From Herbiconiux sp. (GTDB lineage: Bacteria; Actinomycetota; Actinomycetes; Actinomycetales; Microbacteriaceae), in NCBI RefSeq assembly GCF_004297105.1, contig NZ_SCVE01000007.1, forward strand, positions 124,001-188,000: a stretch of 64,000 nucleotides of DNA. The letters run 5' to 3'. Shown here in pieces: positions 53,178 through 61,583 of this stretch (positions within the stretch are counted from its first letter, which is position 1; every line of letters starts with the position of its first letter). The translations under genes and the position numbers were made by a program. Below the pieces are notes generated by a model. It saw only the letters and a program-made list of their open reading frames with translations, was not told where the DNA came from and made no database searches.

Positions 53178-53846
53178 TCAGTCCATCAGGTCGAGCGCTG
53201 CCACGCCGGCGCCGAGCGCCCACTCGTTGGTCAATGACGCCAGTTGCGGCACATCCTGAAGTGCGACTCCACCGGAGGTGAGCACGACGACCACGCCATC
53301 CCGCACGACCTGCACGCCGGTCACGTCCAGTTGATCGGAGGGGTCGTACGCACCCCCGACCTTCAACGCCCACGCGCCCGCGGCCGCTACCCGCGCGTCG
53401 TCGACGTTCCAGCCGAGCGGCTGCATGCTCTCCTCGGTGTAATCGGGGTCACGCGAGATGCCGATCGAGATGCCGCCGTACTCCTCCACGTCGATGTTCG
53501 AGCCATCCGTCTCCGGGGTGTGCCAGGCGCATCCGAGAGCGGGCCCGTCTGCTCCCGTCGCCACCCCGTTCTCGCTGCCGGCGAGCTCGATGAGCCCGGC
53601 GACCTCGGGGCCGAGTGCTGCTTTGACCTCGTCGCACGTCGGGAATCCGTCGGCAGCGGCGGTCGAGCTCGAGGGATCGTCGGTGGCCGGCGCGGGTGCG
53701 GTTGTGGCGCCCGAGGCGACCGGCTGGTCGACGGATGAGGCGCCCGTGCTGCCATCATCGGAACCGCTGCATCCGCTCAAGAGAATTCCCGTCGACATCA
53801 CTGCGGCCAGGATCAATGCGCTTCGCGGGGTCTGATGGGCAGTCAT
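53178..53846 (-). CDS. Lipoprotein, DUF3558-like
   Basis: A 222-residue secreted lipoprotein. The signal peptide (about 1-26) ends in LLSGC. A Ser/Thr/Asp/Ala-rich spacer (about 27-65) follows, then a folded domain with FPTCDEVKAALGPEVAGLIE and GCAWHTPETDG. The two domain Cys (about 70 and 106) may form a disulfide. The pattern resembles, from memory, actinobacterial DUF3558 lipoproteins, which lack a known role. It follows the LysM gene on the same strand (40 nt). Confidence 0.7.
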   Translation of the reverse strand: MTAHQTPRSALILAAVMSTGILLSGCSGSDDGSTGASSVDQPVASGATTAPAPATDDPSSSTAAADGFPTCDEVKAALGPEVAGLIELAGSENGVATGADGPALGCAWHTPETDGSNIDVEEYGGISIGISRDPDYTEESMQPLGWNVDDARVAAAGAWALKVGGAYDPSDQLDVTGVQVVRDGVVVVLTSGGVALQDVPQLASLTNEWALGAGVAALDLMD

Positions 53847-53886
53847 AGGACAGCTCTCTCCTCGGTGTCGATGTGGGTGGCGGTGA

Positions 53887-54684
53887 CTAACGTTCGGCGG
53901 GCGAGAGGTTGAGCACTTCGCCGGTGTAGGCGCTCGGATCCTGCGGGGCCGGGACCCGAGACGGGTTGAGGTAGAAGAGGTCGTCGACGGAGATGCCGAA
54001 TCTCTCGGCGATGCTGCTCAGGGTGTCGCCGGCGGCGACGGTGTAGCTGCTGGCCGAGCCGGATGCGTCGACCGCCACCGACCCCGTTGCGCCCGTCATC
54101 GCGCCCGAATCGGCCACGTCGAGATCCGGTCGCTGAGGACTGAGTGTCCACACGATCGGTGCGGCGGCGAGCACGGTGGCCAGGCAGTCGTTCTGCTCTC
54201 GATCGGCAGCGCTGTAGACGGTGAGCACCGCCGAGCCGAAGAAGGTCGGATCGCCGCGAGTGAGGTCGGGCGGCATCAGCAAGGGTCCCGTTCCCAGGGA
54301 GTCGAGTGTGCCGGGAGAGTACCGGAATCCGGTGTCGGCGCAGGACTGGGCGGAGTCGATCTCGTAGGGCAGGAACGTGAGCTCGCTCCCCGTCGGACCA
54401 ACGATGTCGTGCGTCACGATCTCGAAGCTCCCGGCTTCGTCGCCCGCGATGACCGTGAACGACCCGGACGCGTCAGATCCCGATCGGGGCTCGAAGGTGG
54501 CGGATGCCACCTCTGTACCCGGCGCGATGGGCGCGGTCGATGAGGGGATCGCTTCGCCCTGGGCGGAGGCAGCATCCGCTCCGTCACTCGCAGCAGGAAG
54601 CCCCGGCGACGGTGACGCGCATCCGGCCAGCAGCCCCACGACCGCCGTCAGTGCAACGACCCCGAGGCGACTTCTCCCGCTCAT
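53887..54684 (-). CDS. Secreted lipoprotein with C-terminal LysM domain
   Basis: A 265-residue protein. The signal peptide ends in LLAGC (Cys22), followed by a low-complexity segment. A central strand-rich domain (about 55-190) has two Cys (about 113 and 165). A C-terminal LysM domain (about 212-262) has the core YTVAAGDTLSSIAERFGISV then LFYLNP. LysM binds peptidoglycan, so the protein should sit in the cell wall. The central domain is unknown. It is followed by the DUF3558-like lipoprotein gene. Confidence 0.8.
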   Translation of the reverse strand: MSGRSRLGVVALTAVVGLLAGCASPSPGLPAASDGADAASAQGEAIPSSTAPIAPGTEVASATFEPRSGSDASGSFTVIAGDEAGSFEIVTHDIVGPTGSELTFLPYEIDSAQSCADTGFRYSPGTLDSLGTGPLLMPPDLTRGDPTFFGSAVLTVYSAADREQNDCLATVLAAAPIVWTLSPQRPDLDVADSGAMTGATGSVAVDASGSASSYTVAAGDTLSSIAERFGISVDDLFYLNPSRVPAPQDPSAYTGEVLNLSPAER

Positions 54685-54814
54685 GCCACAAGCCTAAGCG
54701 ACAGTTGTCGCGAGTGTCATCCGGCCGATCTCGGCTTGGGGGCGCCCTCCGGCCGCCTCGTGCCGGGCCATGTCCGACGCACTCCTCCCTCAGGGATCTG
54801 ATGGGTCGGGAGCG

Positions 54815-55408
54815 CTAGACGGGCGGCTGCGGGTCGTACTGGATGCCGCGGCGCACCTCGATGGCCCGCTCGCGCCCGGCCAGGCGATCGACTAGGTGCA
54901 GCGCCATGTCGATACCGGCTGAGACACCGGACGACGTGATGAGGTCACCGTCGTCGACGAACCGGTCGTCGCGCCGCACCTCGATGCTCGTGTCGAGCTG
55001 CCCGAGAAGGTCGAGCGACTCCCAGTGCGTGGTGGCAGGCCGCCCGGCGAGCATGCCCGCGGCCGCGTACACGAGCGACCCGGTGCACACGCTCGTCATG
55101 AGCGGAACGGATGCGCGCTGCTCTCTCACCCAGTCGAGCTCGGCGGGGTCGGCCAGGCGCGGCCGGGTGCCCTGACCGCCCGGGTAGATGAGTACCTCGA
55201 GCGGGGGAGCGTCGGCCAGAGCGGTGTCGGGCAGCATCCGGAGCCCTTTGGCGGCGCGCACGGGCTCGAGGGTGTCGGCGAGCATCCGCACTTCGTAGCC
55301 GTCGTCGGGGTGGTTGAGGGTCCAGTACGAGAGCACCTCCCACGGGCCCACGGCGTCGAGTTCTTCGACGTTCTCGAACAGCAGGATGCCGATGGTCTTC
55401 ACGCTCAT
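54815..55408 (-). CDS. DJ-1/PfpI family protein
   Basis: A 197-residue protein with the DJ-1 fold. The nucleophile elbow is TSVCTGSLVYA with Cys108, preceded by LEVLIYPGGQG. ILLFENVEELDAVGPWEVLS at the N-terminus is typical of the isonitrile-hydratase/AraC-amidase subgroup, with the conserved Glu. The function is thiol-dependent chemistry of unknown specificity. The start is ATG 55408; a GTG at 55417 is possible. Upstream is a tRNA gene on the other strand. Confidence 0.82.
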   Translation of the reverse strand: MSVKTIGILLFENVEELDAVGPWEVLSYWTLNHPDDGYEVRMLADTLEPVRAAKGLRMLPDTALADAPPLEVLIYPGGQGTRPRLADPAELDWVREQRASVPLMTSVCTGSLVYAAAGMLAGRPATTHWESLDLLGQLDTSIEVRRDDRFVDDGDLITSSGVSAGIDMALHLVDRLAGRERAIEVRRGIQYDPQPPV

Positions 55409-55451
55409 GGCTTTCACGCTAGCGGCATCGGATGTCGCCCATCGTGCCGTT

Positions 55452-55480
55452 TTGGAGGCGCCCGGCCGATAGGCTAGGGT
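55452..55480 (+). promoter_or_regulatory. Promoter of tRNA-Gln
   Basis: TTGGAG (55452-55457) and TAGGGT (55475-55480) are spaced by 17 bp, and the start would be about 25 nt before the tRNA. An overlapping TAGGCT lies at 55470-55475. Confidence 0.6.
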
Positions 55481-55511
55481 AGACGACGGCCCGGACTCCG
55501 GTCAGGGCCAT

Positions 55512-55583
55512 TGGGGTATGGTGTAATTGGCAACACGGCTGATTCTGGTTCAGTTGTTCTTGGTTCGAGTCCAGGTACCCCAG
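55512..55583 (+). tRNA. tRNA-Gln (anticodon CTG)
   Basis: The cloverleaf folds by eye. Acceptor stem TGGGGTA/TACCCCA; D arm with GTGTAATTGGCAACAC; anticodon arm CTGA-TTCTGGT-TCAG with anticodon CTG; T arm TTGGT-TCGAGTC-CAGG region. The length is 72 nt including the discriminator G. CCA is not encoded. It reads CAG codons. A promoter precedes it, and a strong hairpin with a T-run (55638-55671) lies 55 nt downstream. The island at 55.6-62.9 kb begins right after this gene, a common insertion point. Confidence 0.92.
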
Positions 55584-55637
55584 CCATACGAACGTTACTC
55601 GAACCATGGCCAAAAGAACCGGCTATGGAACGATCTG

Positions 55638-55671
55638 AACTCCCCGCCTTTGAGCGGGGAGTTTCTGTTTT
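55638..55671. terminator. Intrinsic terminator downstream of tRNA-Gln
   Basis: AACTCCCCGC (55638-55647), a 6-nt loop and GCGGGGAGTT (55654-55663) form a perfect 10-bp stem followed by TCTGTTTT. This is the only classical intrinsic terminator with a U-run in the window. It serves tRNA-Gln, and could also act on minus-strand transcripts. Confidence 0.8.
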
Positions 55672-55930
55672 CGGTTGATTTTCGGATTCGGGGAGCCTCA
55701 GCTCGCCACTGATTTCCCGGATCTGATTGTTCACGCCGTGGCGTTCGCCTGTGACGCGAATCTGATTGTCTTCCATCGCGACGACGAGGCGGTCGAAGAA
55801 CGCAGTAAGAAGGTCCCGTCGCACGGTGTCTGACGCGCGCTTGTAAAGCTCCCCGGGTTCGCGAAGCAGGTCGATGTAGGCAGGCGCAGTGTCGGTGCCG
55901 TATTGGGTCGATCCATGGTGCCCCCTTGTT
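55640..55930 (-). pseudogene. Remnant of a serine recombinase C-terminus
   Basis: Read on the minus strand, one open frame gives YGTDTAPAYIDLLREP, then GELYKRASDTVRRDLLTAFF and DRLVVAMEDNQIRV. This pattern (YxRASDxxRRxLLxAFFxRL followed by a strand) is that of the C-terminal part of large serine recombinases/integrases from actinophages and mobile elements. No catalytic domain or start is found upstream toward 56086, so it is a fragment. It sits immediately 3' of tRNA-Gln, in agreement with an integration remnant. The family call is from memory and not certain. Confidence 0.5.
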
Positions 55931-56086
55931 CGTGACGCAACAACCGTGATGGCTGCATCAGTCGACGATATCGAGTTCCGATGAATTCGCAGCTGCGGCT
56001 GGCGCTGGATGAAGCAAGTTGCGGACTATCAGCCTGAAGCGCTCGTGCTTGACGTGTCGTAGGTCACTGTCATAATCAGGCTCATC

Positions 56087-59000
56087 ATGGGGGAAGACAC
56101 CGAAGGCACCGTCCGAAGCGAGGGCTCATCCGCAAGTGAGTGGGATCTGGTCGCACTCACGCCGACTTTCATGGAGTCGGAACATGCCCAGTACGCCAAT
56201 GCAATCGTCACGGCGCTCAAGAACCCGCTCATCCGCAACATCGCGCTCTCCGGAAACTACGGCGTGGGCAAGAGCAGCATTCTCCAGGAGGTCTCAAGGC
56301 TGAAGGGCGATGAAGTCGTCGAGCTGTCCCTGTCGACCCTCGCCCCGATCGAGCAGTCAGACCTCGATGACTCGGTGCCACGGCAGGCGACCACTCCGAC
56401 GAACCGCATTCAACAGGAAATCGTCAAGCAGCTGCTCTACCGAGAGGAGCCGGACAATGCGGCGGGGTCGCGGTTTCGCCGCATCGAACGGTTCAATCCG
56501 TGGCGAGAGACCGTCCTCGCAGCGTTGGTTGGGCTCGTCATCACGCTCATTTTCCTCATTGCCGGATGGGGCGCGACCATCGTCAAAACGCTCGAGCCGC
56601 TGGGCGAGATCGGATTGTGGGTGTATCCCGGAGTCTTCCTCGTCGCGTCCGGGGCGGCTTACCTTGCCCGCTGGCTCCTGCACGGCCGCGTCCACATCAA
56701 GCAGTTTTCCGCCGGACCGGCTGCAGTGACGCTCGACGAAAAGTCAGTCTCCTACTTCGACCAGTATCTCGACGAGATCGTCTACTTTTTCGAGACTTCT
56801 AAACACCGTGTGGTCATCTTCGAGGACATCGACCGCTTCAACGACTCGCACATCTTCGAGACGCTCCGCTCGCTCAACACGCTGCTGAACTCTGCGCCGC
56901 AGATCGAGAACCGGCCTGTCCGTTTCATCTACGCGATCAAGGACAGCATCTTCGACCGGATCGGCCTGGAGCAGGAGGGACGAAAGGCCGACACAACGCT
57001 CGTCGATGTCACCGACCCGGCGCAGGCTGAGACCATCCGGGCGAACCGTACAAAGTTCTTCGATCTGGTCATCCCGGTAGTGCCGTTCATCACGCACCGC
57101 AGCGCCCGCAACCTGACGACGCAGATTCTCCGCGGCATCGATCACAAGGTCTCCGATGACCTCGTCGACCTTGCGGCACGCTTCGTTCCCGACATGCGGC
57201 TGCTGAAGAACGTCCGGAATGAGTTCGTGGTTTTCAGAGATCGGATCTTCTCGGGCGACGGTGAACAGCTCAAGCTGAGCGAGACCGACCTCTTCGCCAT
57301 GATGCTCTACAAAAGCACGCACCTCAGCGATTTTGAGGTCATTCGCCTCGGCCAGAGCAAGCTTGACCGGCTCTACGAGGCCAGCCGCTCGCTCGTCACC
57401 GACAACGTCACGCGCATAGAACGCGAGATACGAGTCGCGAAGCACCAGCTGGCGCGCGCAGGAAACGCCGGGAACCGGGCGCAGCGGCTGGGGGACAAGC
57501 TTTTCGTCCAACTCGACATCATGATCCGGTCGGCGAACCTGACTCGCTACAACGAGCGATATGAGTACGCAGGTGTCGTGCGGACGGCGGACTACTTCAG
57601 TACGAGCGCCTTTTGGAAGGACTTCGTCGAGGGCGATGGAACGTCTCCCGTGATCTGGCGGAACATGTATCACGGCCAGGTTGTGTCGATCACTCGCCCC
57701 GATGTCGCGACAGCCCTCGACGACACCCTGAACGTGGAGACCTGGAAAGAGGTCGATCGCGAGGCAATCAACGAACGGATCGCGGAGCACCAGCAGGAGC
57801 TCGAGTTCCTCCGCTCCGGCGACATGGGCGACCTCATCAAGCGGCCGGAGTTCCTTGTCGACTTTGAGGACGAGGAACTTCCGCTCACCGACGTAGCGGA
57901 ACGACTTCTCGCTCGCGGGCTCGCATTCGAATTGATCCGCGCTGGGTTCATCGACCGCAACTTCACGCTGTACACGTCGACGTTCCACGGCGACCGCGTC
58001 AGCCCCGCTGCGACGAATTTCATCATCCATCACGTCGAGCGTGGTCGTATGGATGAGCATTTCAAGCTGAGCGGTGAGGACGTCGACGCAGTTGTTCGCG
58101 AACGCAAGGCGCATTCGCTCGGCGATCCAGCCCTGTTCAACATCGCGATACTTGATCACCTGCTTGCGACGAACAGTCCGTACGCCGAGTCGATGGTGTC
58201 GGCGATCGCACGTCTGGAGCCGGACGCTCGCCGCTTCGTTCAGAGTTACTTCGAAGCCGGGAGTCAATCGCGCGAGCTTGTCGCTCGGCTCACGGTCGCG
58301 AGTCCACGAACGCTCGCTTACCTGGTTTCGGAAGTCGATCTGGACGACGAGAAGCGGCTCCAGCTCGTCAGCAACTGCCTCGAGAGCCTGCATGACGGCG
58401 CCCGACCCCGCACTGACGATGCCTGCAAGCAGTACCTCGCCGCGAACTACGCGCAGCTTCCGGCGCTCACGGAAATTGAGCTGTCTGTCGCTGCTGCGCG
58501 ACGGGTCGCACAACTTTTCAAGACCATGGCGATCTCGATTCCCGATCTCCGCCTCCTCAGCGACTCGGCTCGTGCGGCGTTCGTGCGACAGGGGCTCTAC
58601 GACCTTACGTTCGACAATCTGAGCTCGGCCCTCGGTGGCGGTGAACTTTCGCTCGATGTCATCCGCGAGAAGAATCCGCAGCACGTGTACCCCAAGGTCC
58701 TGGGCGAGTTGCCTGCTTACCTTTCAGCGGTCGACGGACGGGTGCCGTCGAACGCGAGTGCCGAACAGTTCGCCGTACTGATCGCCGCCGTGCATGAGGC
58801 TGCGCCTGGCTCCGTCGAACGGTTCATAGCGGCTGCATCGGACGACAGCATCGTGCAGAACATCGATGACGTACCGGAAGAGACCTGGGAAGCGCTCGGC
58901 ACGAATGAACGGTTCACCGCGACATTCGCAAACGTGACCAAGTACATCGCCCACGCGGGGAGCGTCGATCAACCGCTCGCGGCAGTTCTCGCTGGCGCCG

Positions 59001-59752
59001 ACACCATCTCCGGCATTGATGGAGTGGAGGAGGCGGCGAAGCAGGAACTCGCCGTGACGCTGATCGGTGCTGCGCCTCTGCTCAGGCCTGTGCTTCGCGC
59101 AACGCTCGCGGAGAGCCTGAATCTCAAGCGCTGGGTGGACGTTAGCCGTCTGCCGCAGGAGAGCGGGGTTCTCTTTGGGGAGCTGCGGGAGCGCCTGGTC
59201 ATCGCAGACGATGCGGCGACGTGGGCGCATCTCGCCAATACCGACTGGGCGACGAAGGAGAGAGTTCTTCGCGCTTCGCCGAAGTTCGCGGAGTGGGCAA
59301 CTCCCGAACTGGTGCCGGGCGATCTCGGGCAGATTCTGGCCAGCTCCGCGGCGTCCGACGCAGCGAAGCGCGTCATCGTCGGGCAAGCCGAAGCGTACGC
59401 GCCGCACGGCGGAATCGCCGGCCTCAAGCAGCTTGCGCGCTTGGCCCTCGATTTCGGCGTCGCCGTGAAGTACCCGCTCATCGTTCAGTTTGCCGCGGCG
59501 AGAGTTCCGGCGGATCAGGTGCTGACGCTTCTGCTTCCGTATCTCGGGAATGCGACCGGAGAGCATCTCCACGCTGTGCTCAGTGCGCTGGGAGGGGAGT
59601 ACGAGAAGCTCAGCTACGTCGGGTATCAGAAGCCCAAGATCCCGAACTCTCCTGCCGCGCTCCTGCTCCTAGACCAACTGAGCACCAAGGGACACGTCGC
59701 GAGCTTCGACCGCACCCAGAATCCGATCAAGGTCAACAAACGCCTAAAGTGA
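56087..59752 (+). CDS. YobI/KAP-like P-loop NTPase, membrane-associated, 1221 residues
   Basis: The N-terminal part (about 20-420) is a P-loop NTPase of the YobI/KAP type. LTPTFMESEHAQYANAIVTA then the Walker A GNYGVGKSS (56-64) are typical, and Walker B is VVIFEDID (242-249). Two transmembrane helices (about 142-162 and 175-197) are inserted between Walker A and B, as in KAP NTPases. Residues about 430-1221 are a long helical region without recognised motifs, probably a superhelical scaffold or sensor. Related NTPases occur in phage-conflict loci. Codon use is less GC-biased than the flanks. No obvious partner gene is nearby, and the next gene is a small zinc-ribbon protein. Confidence 0.75.
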   Translation: MGEDTEGTVRSEGSSASEWDLVALTPTFMESEHAQYANAIVTALKNPLIRNIALSGNYGVGKSSILQEVSRLKGDEVVELSLSTLAPIEQSDLDDSVPRQATTPTNRIQQEIVKQLLYREEPDNAAGSRFRRIERFNPWRETVLAALVGLVITLIFLIAGWGATIVKTLEPLGEIGLWVYPGVFLVASGAAYLARWLLHGRVHIKQFSAGPAAVTLDEKSVSYFDQYLDEIVYFFETSKHRVVIFEDIDRFNDSHIFETLRSLNTLLNSAPQIENRPVRFIYAIKDSIFDRIGLEQEGRKADTTLVDVTDPAQAETIRANRTKFFDLVIPVVPFITHRSARNLTTQILRGIDHKVSDDLVDLAARFVPDMRLLKNVRNEFVVFRDRIFSGDGEQLKLSETDLFAMMLYKSTHLSDFEVIRLGQSKLDRLYEASRSLVTDNVTRIEREIRVAKHQLARAGNAGNRAQRLGDKLFVQLDIMIRSANLTRYNERYEYAGVVRTADYFSTSAFWKDFVEGDGTSPVIWRNMYHGQVVSITRPDVATALDDTLNVETWKEVDREAINERIAEHQQELEFLRSGDMGDLIKRPEFLVDFEDEELPLTDVAERLLARGLAFELIRAGFIDRNFTLYTSTFHGDRVSPAATNFIIHHVERGRMDEHFKLSGEDVDAVVRERKAHSLGDPALFNIAILDHLLATNSPYAESMVSAIARLEPDARRFVQSYFEAGSQSRELVARLTVASPRTLAYLVSEVDLDDEKRLQLVSNCLESLHDGARPRTDDACKQYLAANYAQLPALTEIELSVAAARRVAQLFKTMAISIPDLRLLSDSARAAFVRQGLYDLTFDNLSSALGGGELSLDVIREKNPQHVYPKVLGELPAYLSAVDGRVPSNASAEQFAVLIAAVHEAAPGSVERFIAAASDDSIVQNIDDVPEETWEALGTNERFTATFANVTKYIAHAGSVDQPLAAVLAGADTISGIDGVEEAAKQELAVTLIGAAPLLRPVLRATLAESLNLKRWVDVSRLPQESGVLFGELRERLVIADDAATWAHLANTDWATKERVLRASPKFAEWATPELVPGDLGQILASSAASDAAKRVIVGQAEAYAPHGGIAGLKQLARLALDFGVAVKYPLIVQFAAARVPADQVLTLLLPYLGNATGEHLHAVLSALGGEYEKLSYVGYQKPKIPNSPAALLLLDQLSTKGHVASFDRTQNPIKVNKRLK

Positions 59753-59913
59753 GGCGGTTACCGAGGCGTGGACCAGAGACGGCGAAGAAGGCTGTAGACT
59801 TCTAGCTTGCTCCGCCTCCCGTGGCGTTGAGCAAGAAGCTGATCGGCACGGCGATCAGTGCGCATCACTCTCTCTGACGAGAAGAACTCGCTCTCAACAA
59901 GAGGATCTTTTCT

Positions 59914-60111
59914 ATGCGCCGTTTCCGAACCGAAGGCGACAACCCCAACGAGTATTGGGCAGTTTGCGATGATTGCGATGGCACGGGGTCTGTGAACGTG
60001 GTCGTGCTCAATGACGATGAGTCCTTTAACGAATTGATCACTGAAGCCGGCACTTGTCCGGCATGCGACGGCGTGAGTTTCATTGAGGCGGAGGCCGACG
60101 ACTTCGACTAA
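59914..60111 (+). CDS. Small zinc-ribbon protein, DnaJ-type CxxCxGxG-like
   Basis: A 65-residue acidic protein with CDDCDGTGSV and CPACDG, two CxxC knuckles in the spacing of DnaJ-type zinc fingers, with a 25-residue acidic loop between. It should bind one zinc. The N-terminus MRRFRTEGDNPNEYWAVCD has no membrane or signal segment. It follows the YobI-like gene by 161 nt, and the only element between is A/T-rich. Its function is unknown, and it may be unrelated to the NTPase. Confidence 0.6.
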   Translation: MRRFRTEGDNPNEYWAVCDDCDGTGSVNVVVLNDDESFNELITEAGTCPACDGVSFIEAEADDFD

Positions 60112-60141
60112 CGCCGAGATACCGTGAGCCGGGAACAATCA

Positions 60142-60172
60142 CCGACCTAAGTTTGTGTACCGTTTAGGTCGG
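60142..60172 (+). terminator. Hairpin after the zinc-ribbon gene
   Basis: CCGACCTAA (60142-60150) and TTAGGTCGG (60164-60172) are perfect 9-bp arms with a 13-nt loop, 30 nt after the zinc-ribbon stop and before a convergent gene. There is no U-run. Confidence 0.6.
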
Positions 60173-60191
60173 CGCAGAGTCAGGTATCGAC

Positions 60192-60216
60192 GACGGGCTG
60201 CCGGTCGCAGCCCGTC
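60192..60216 (-). terminator. Second hairpin at the same convergent junction
   Basis: GACGGGCTGC (60192-60201) and GCAGCCCGTC (60207-60216) are perfect 10-bp arms with a 5-nt loop, overlapping the stop codon of the HTH gene. Together with the hairpin at 60142 it gives one element for each direction. Confidence 0.55.
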
Positions 60217-60790
60217 AAGATTTGCGGCGCGGAGCCTTCGCTCGCATCTCAACGCCCGTGCGGTGGAGCGCCCGAAGCACTGCACCGTGCGATAGCTTGA
60301 ATGACTTCTCGAGCTCCGCGATCGTGTTGCCTGCATCATATGCTCGAGCAAGCGCCTGCTCGTCTTCGGCGGTCACCTTGGACTTTCGGACCGAAACACC
60401 CTCCTCGCGGAGCATTCTTGTTAGCGCTGAGTTTGCGACGCCAAGTTCCTGCGCTAACGACCGAGCACTCTCACCTGAGTTCGCACGGCGGACGATCTCG
60501 CTCAATTTCTTGGCGCCAAGTCGTCTAGAGAGTTCGTGGGCTCGGTACTCAGCAGAGCCCTTCGAACCCTGGTCTCTGTCACCTACTTCGGCCAATTTCC
60601 GCAGTTCTACAGGGGTGAATGGCAATTCCCAATGGTTAGAACAGAGAGTCTTTATGCCAGCAAGGTCAGGCTCCTCATCGAGGAGCCTTTTTTGTTGCCT
60701 GTTTTCCTCCGCTGGTGTGCGGATCGCAACCTCGCCTTCTATTCGGGCGACCATGCATTCAGAACACATTCTGAAGTGCGATGGGGGCAT
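60215..60790 (-). CDS. Tandem HTH protein with N-terminal Cys-containing segment
   Basis: A 191-residue protein. The N-terminal part (about 1-75) has MCSECM and a later Cys-His pair (LCSNHW) that could form a zinc site. The C-terminal 110 residues hold two HTH units of the Hin/resolvase or homeodomain-like type: SLAQELGVANSALTRMLREE and IAELEKSFKLSHGAVLRALH. Such tandem HTHs occur in recombinase and phage-derived regulators. ATG 60790 is chosen so that the gene does not overlap the divergent gene at 60919. Probably a regulator of the island. Confidence 0.6.
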   Translation of the reverse strand: MPPSHFRMCSECMVARIEGEVAIRTPAEENRQQKRLLDEEPDLAGIKTLCSNHWELPFTPVELRKLAEVGDRDQGSKGSAEYRAHELSRRLGAKKLSEIVRRANSGESARSLAQELGVANSALTRMLREEGVSVRKSKVTAEDEQALARAYDAGNTIAELEKSFKLSHGAVLRALHRTGVEMRAKAPRRKS

Positions 60791-60918
60791 GGCCGCCTCA
60801 TCCGCAATGCGCGTTTTTCCCTCATCCGATCTCAGCCGGCATGCTCCGCGCGTGTTTGCGGCCGCGGAGGAGAGCCCCGTCAACGTGACTCGCCGCAACG
60901 GGGAGGGCCTTGTTCTCA

Positions 60919-61241
60919 TGTCCAAGTGTAAGGCGGATGCTCGCGAGCAACCGCTTCAGTTCGCGGCTCAACTGAATGCGGTCGCGACCGATGATCGCGG
61001 AACGCTGGCTGACCGCATGGCGAATGCCTTCCCGTGGATGCTCGCACTGAATGAGTCCGATCGCACGCAGTGCGCCCGAGAGCTCGTCGACGCGGCTCGC
61101 GCATCGTTCGCGACGGGACAGGCTCACTTGGTCGCCGCTGAACTCACCTCCTGGCGCGAAACCGCCACCGTGATAGCAGCCGGACTCGCAGATACGCCCG
61201 TTGAATGGCTCGACGTCGCGATCACTGCCGAGCGGCCTTGA
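60919..61241 (+). CDS. Antitoxin-like protein of a RelE-type pair, orphaned
   Basis: A 107-residue helical protein. MSKCKADAREQPLQFAAQL is followed by a region ending ARASFATGQAHLVAAELTSW and the segment RETATVIAAGLADTPVEWLD. It resembles, from memory, the antitoxin-like partner of actinobacterial RelE-type toxins (Phd/prevent-host-death-like end). The frame directly downstream is a damaged RelE-type toxin, which supports the pairing. It is intact here, so it may persist as an anti-toxin or addiction remnant. It is divergent from the HTH gene. Confidence 0.55.
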
Positions 61242-61243
61242 GC

Positions 61244-61475
61244 GTGGCGAAGAGCACCAAGGTCGGACGACCGGCCAAGAAGAGCGATTACGAGATCCAG
61301 TTCGCGTCGGTTCAGGCCCAAAAAGGGTGGGCCGATCCGTGCGACAGGTCGCAACACTCTGACTGACGCGTGGGATTTCCTGAGCAGCGACTACTGCACG
61401 CTGGGCCGTCACGAGTTGGCCATTCTCGCTTGTGACCGTGGGTGCAGCCGGCGAGTTCGAAGCATTCACGCCTGA
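61244..61475 (+). pseudogene. Frameshifted RelE-type toxin
   Basis: From GTG 61244 the frame reads VAKSTKVGRPAKKSDYEIQF, then ASVQAQKGWAD, the usual start of a RelE/ParE-type toxin. Near 61336 the frame breaks: it continues as nonsense and stops at 61366, while the next frame gives IRATGRNTLTDAWDFL, the expected continuation (family WxDLxATGRNxLxDAWDFL). The C-terminal half of the toxin is missing, and the second frame ends at 61473-61475. The toxin is therefore inactive. The antitoxin-like gene ends 3 nt before it. Confidence 0.65.
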
Positions 61476-61583
61476 AATGATGCCGACGGCGTATCGGTCC
61501 TGCTCGGGTGGGATTGTCTCAAATCTCACTAGTATCGGTCTTGAGGGGGATTGACATTCCAGTCGTATTGATCGGGTCGTGCT

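Noticed and set aside
55419..55613. Open frame antisense to tRNA-Gln
   Set aside because: It is the reverse complement of the tRNA and its flanks, a frequent false annotation.
56744..58684. 646-codon open frame antisense to the NTPase gene
   Set aside because: It mirrors the codon bias of the plus-strand gene, is rich in Arg/Val/Glu, has no recognisable domain or ribosome-binding site, and lies fully inside the NTPase gene.
60536..60931. Plus-strand frame over the tandem-HTH gene
   Set aside because: It overlaps the better-supported minus-strand HTH protein and shows no family features.
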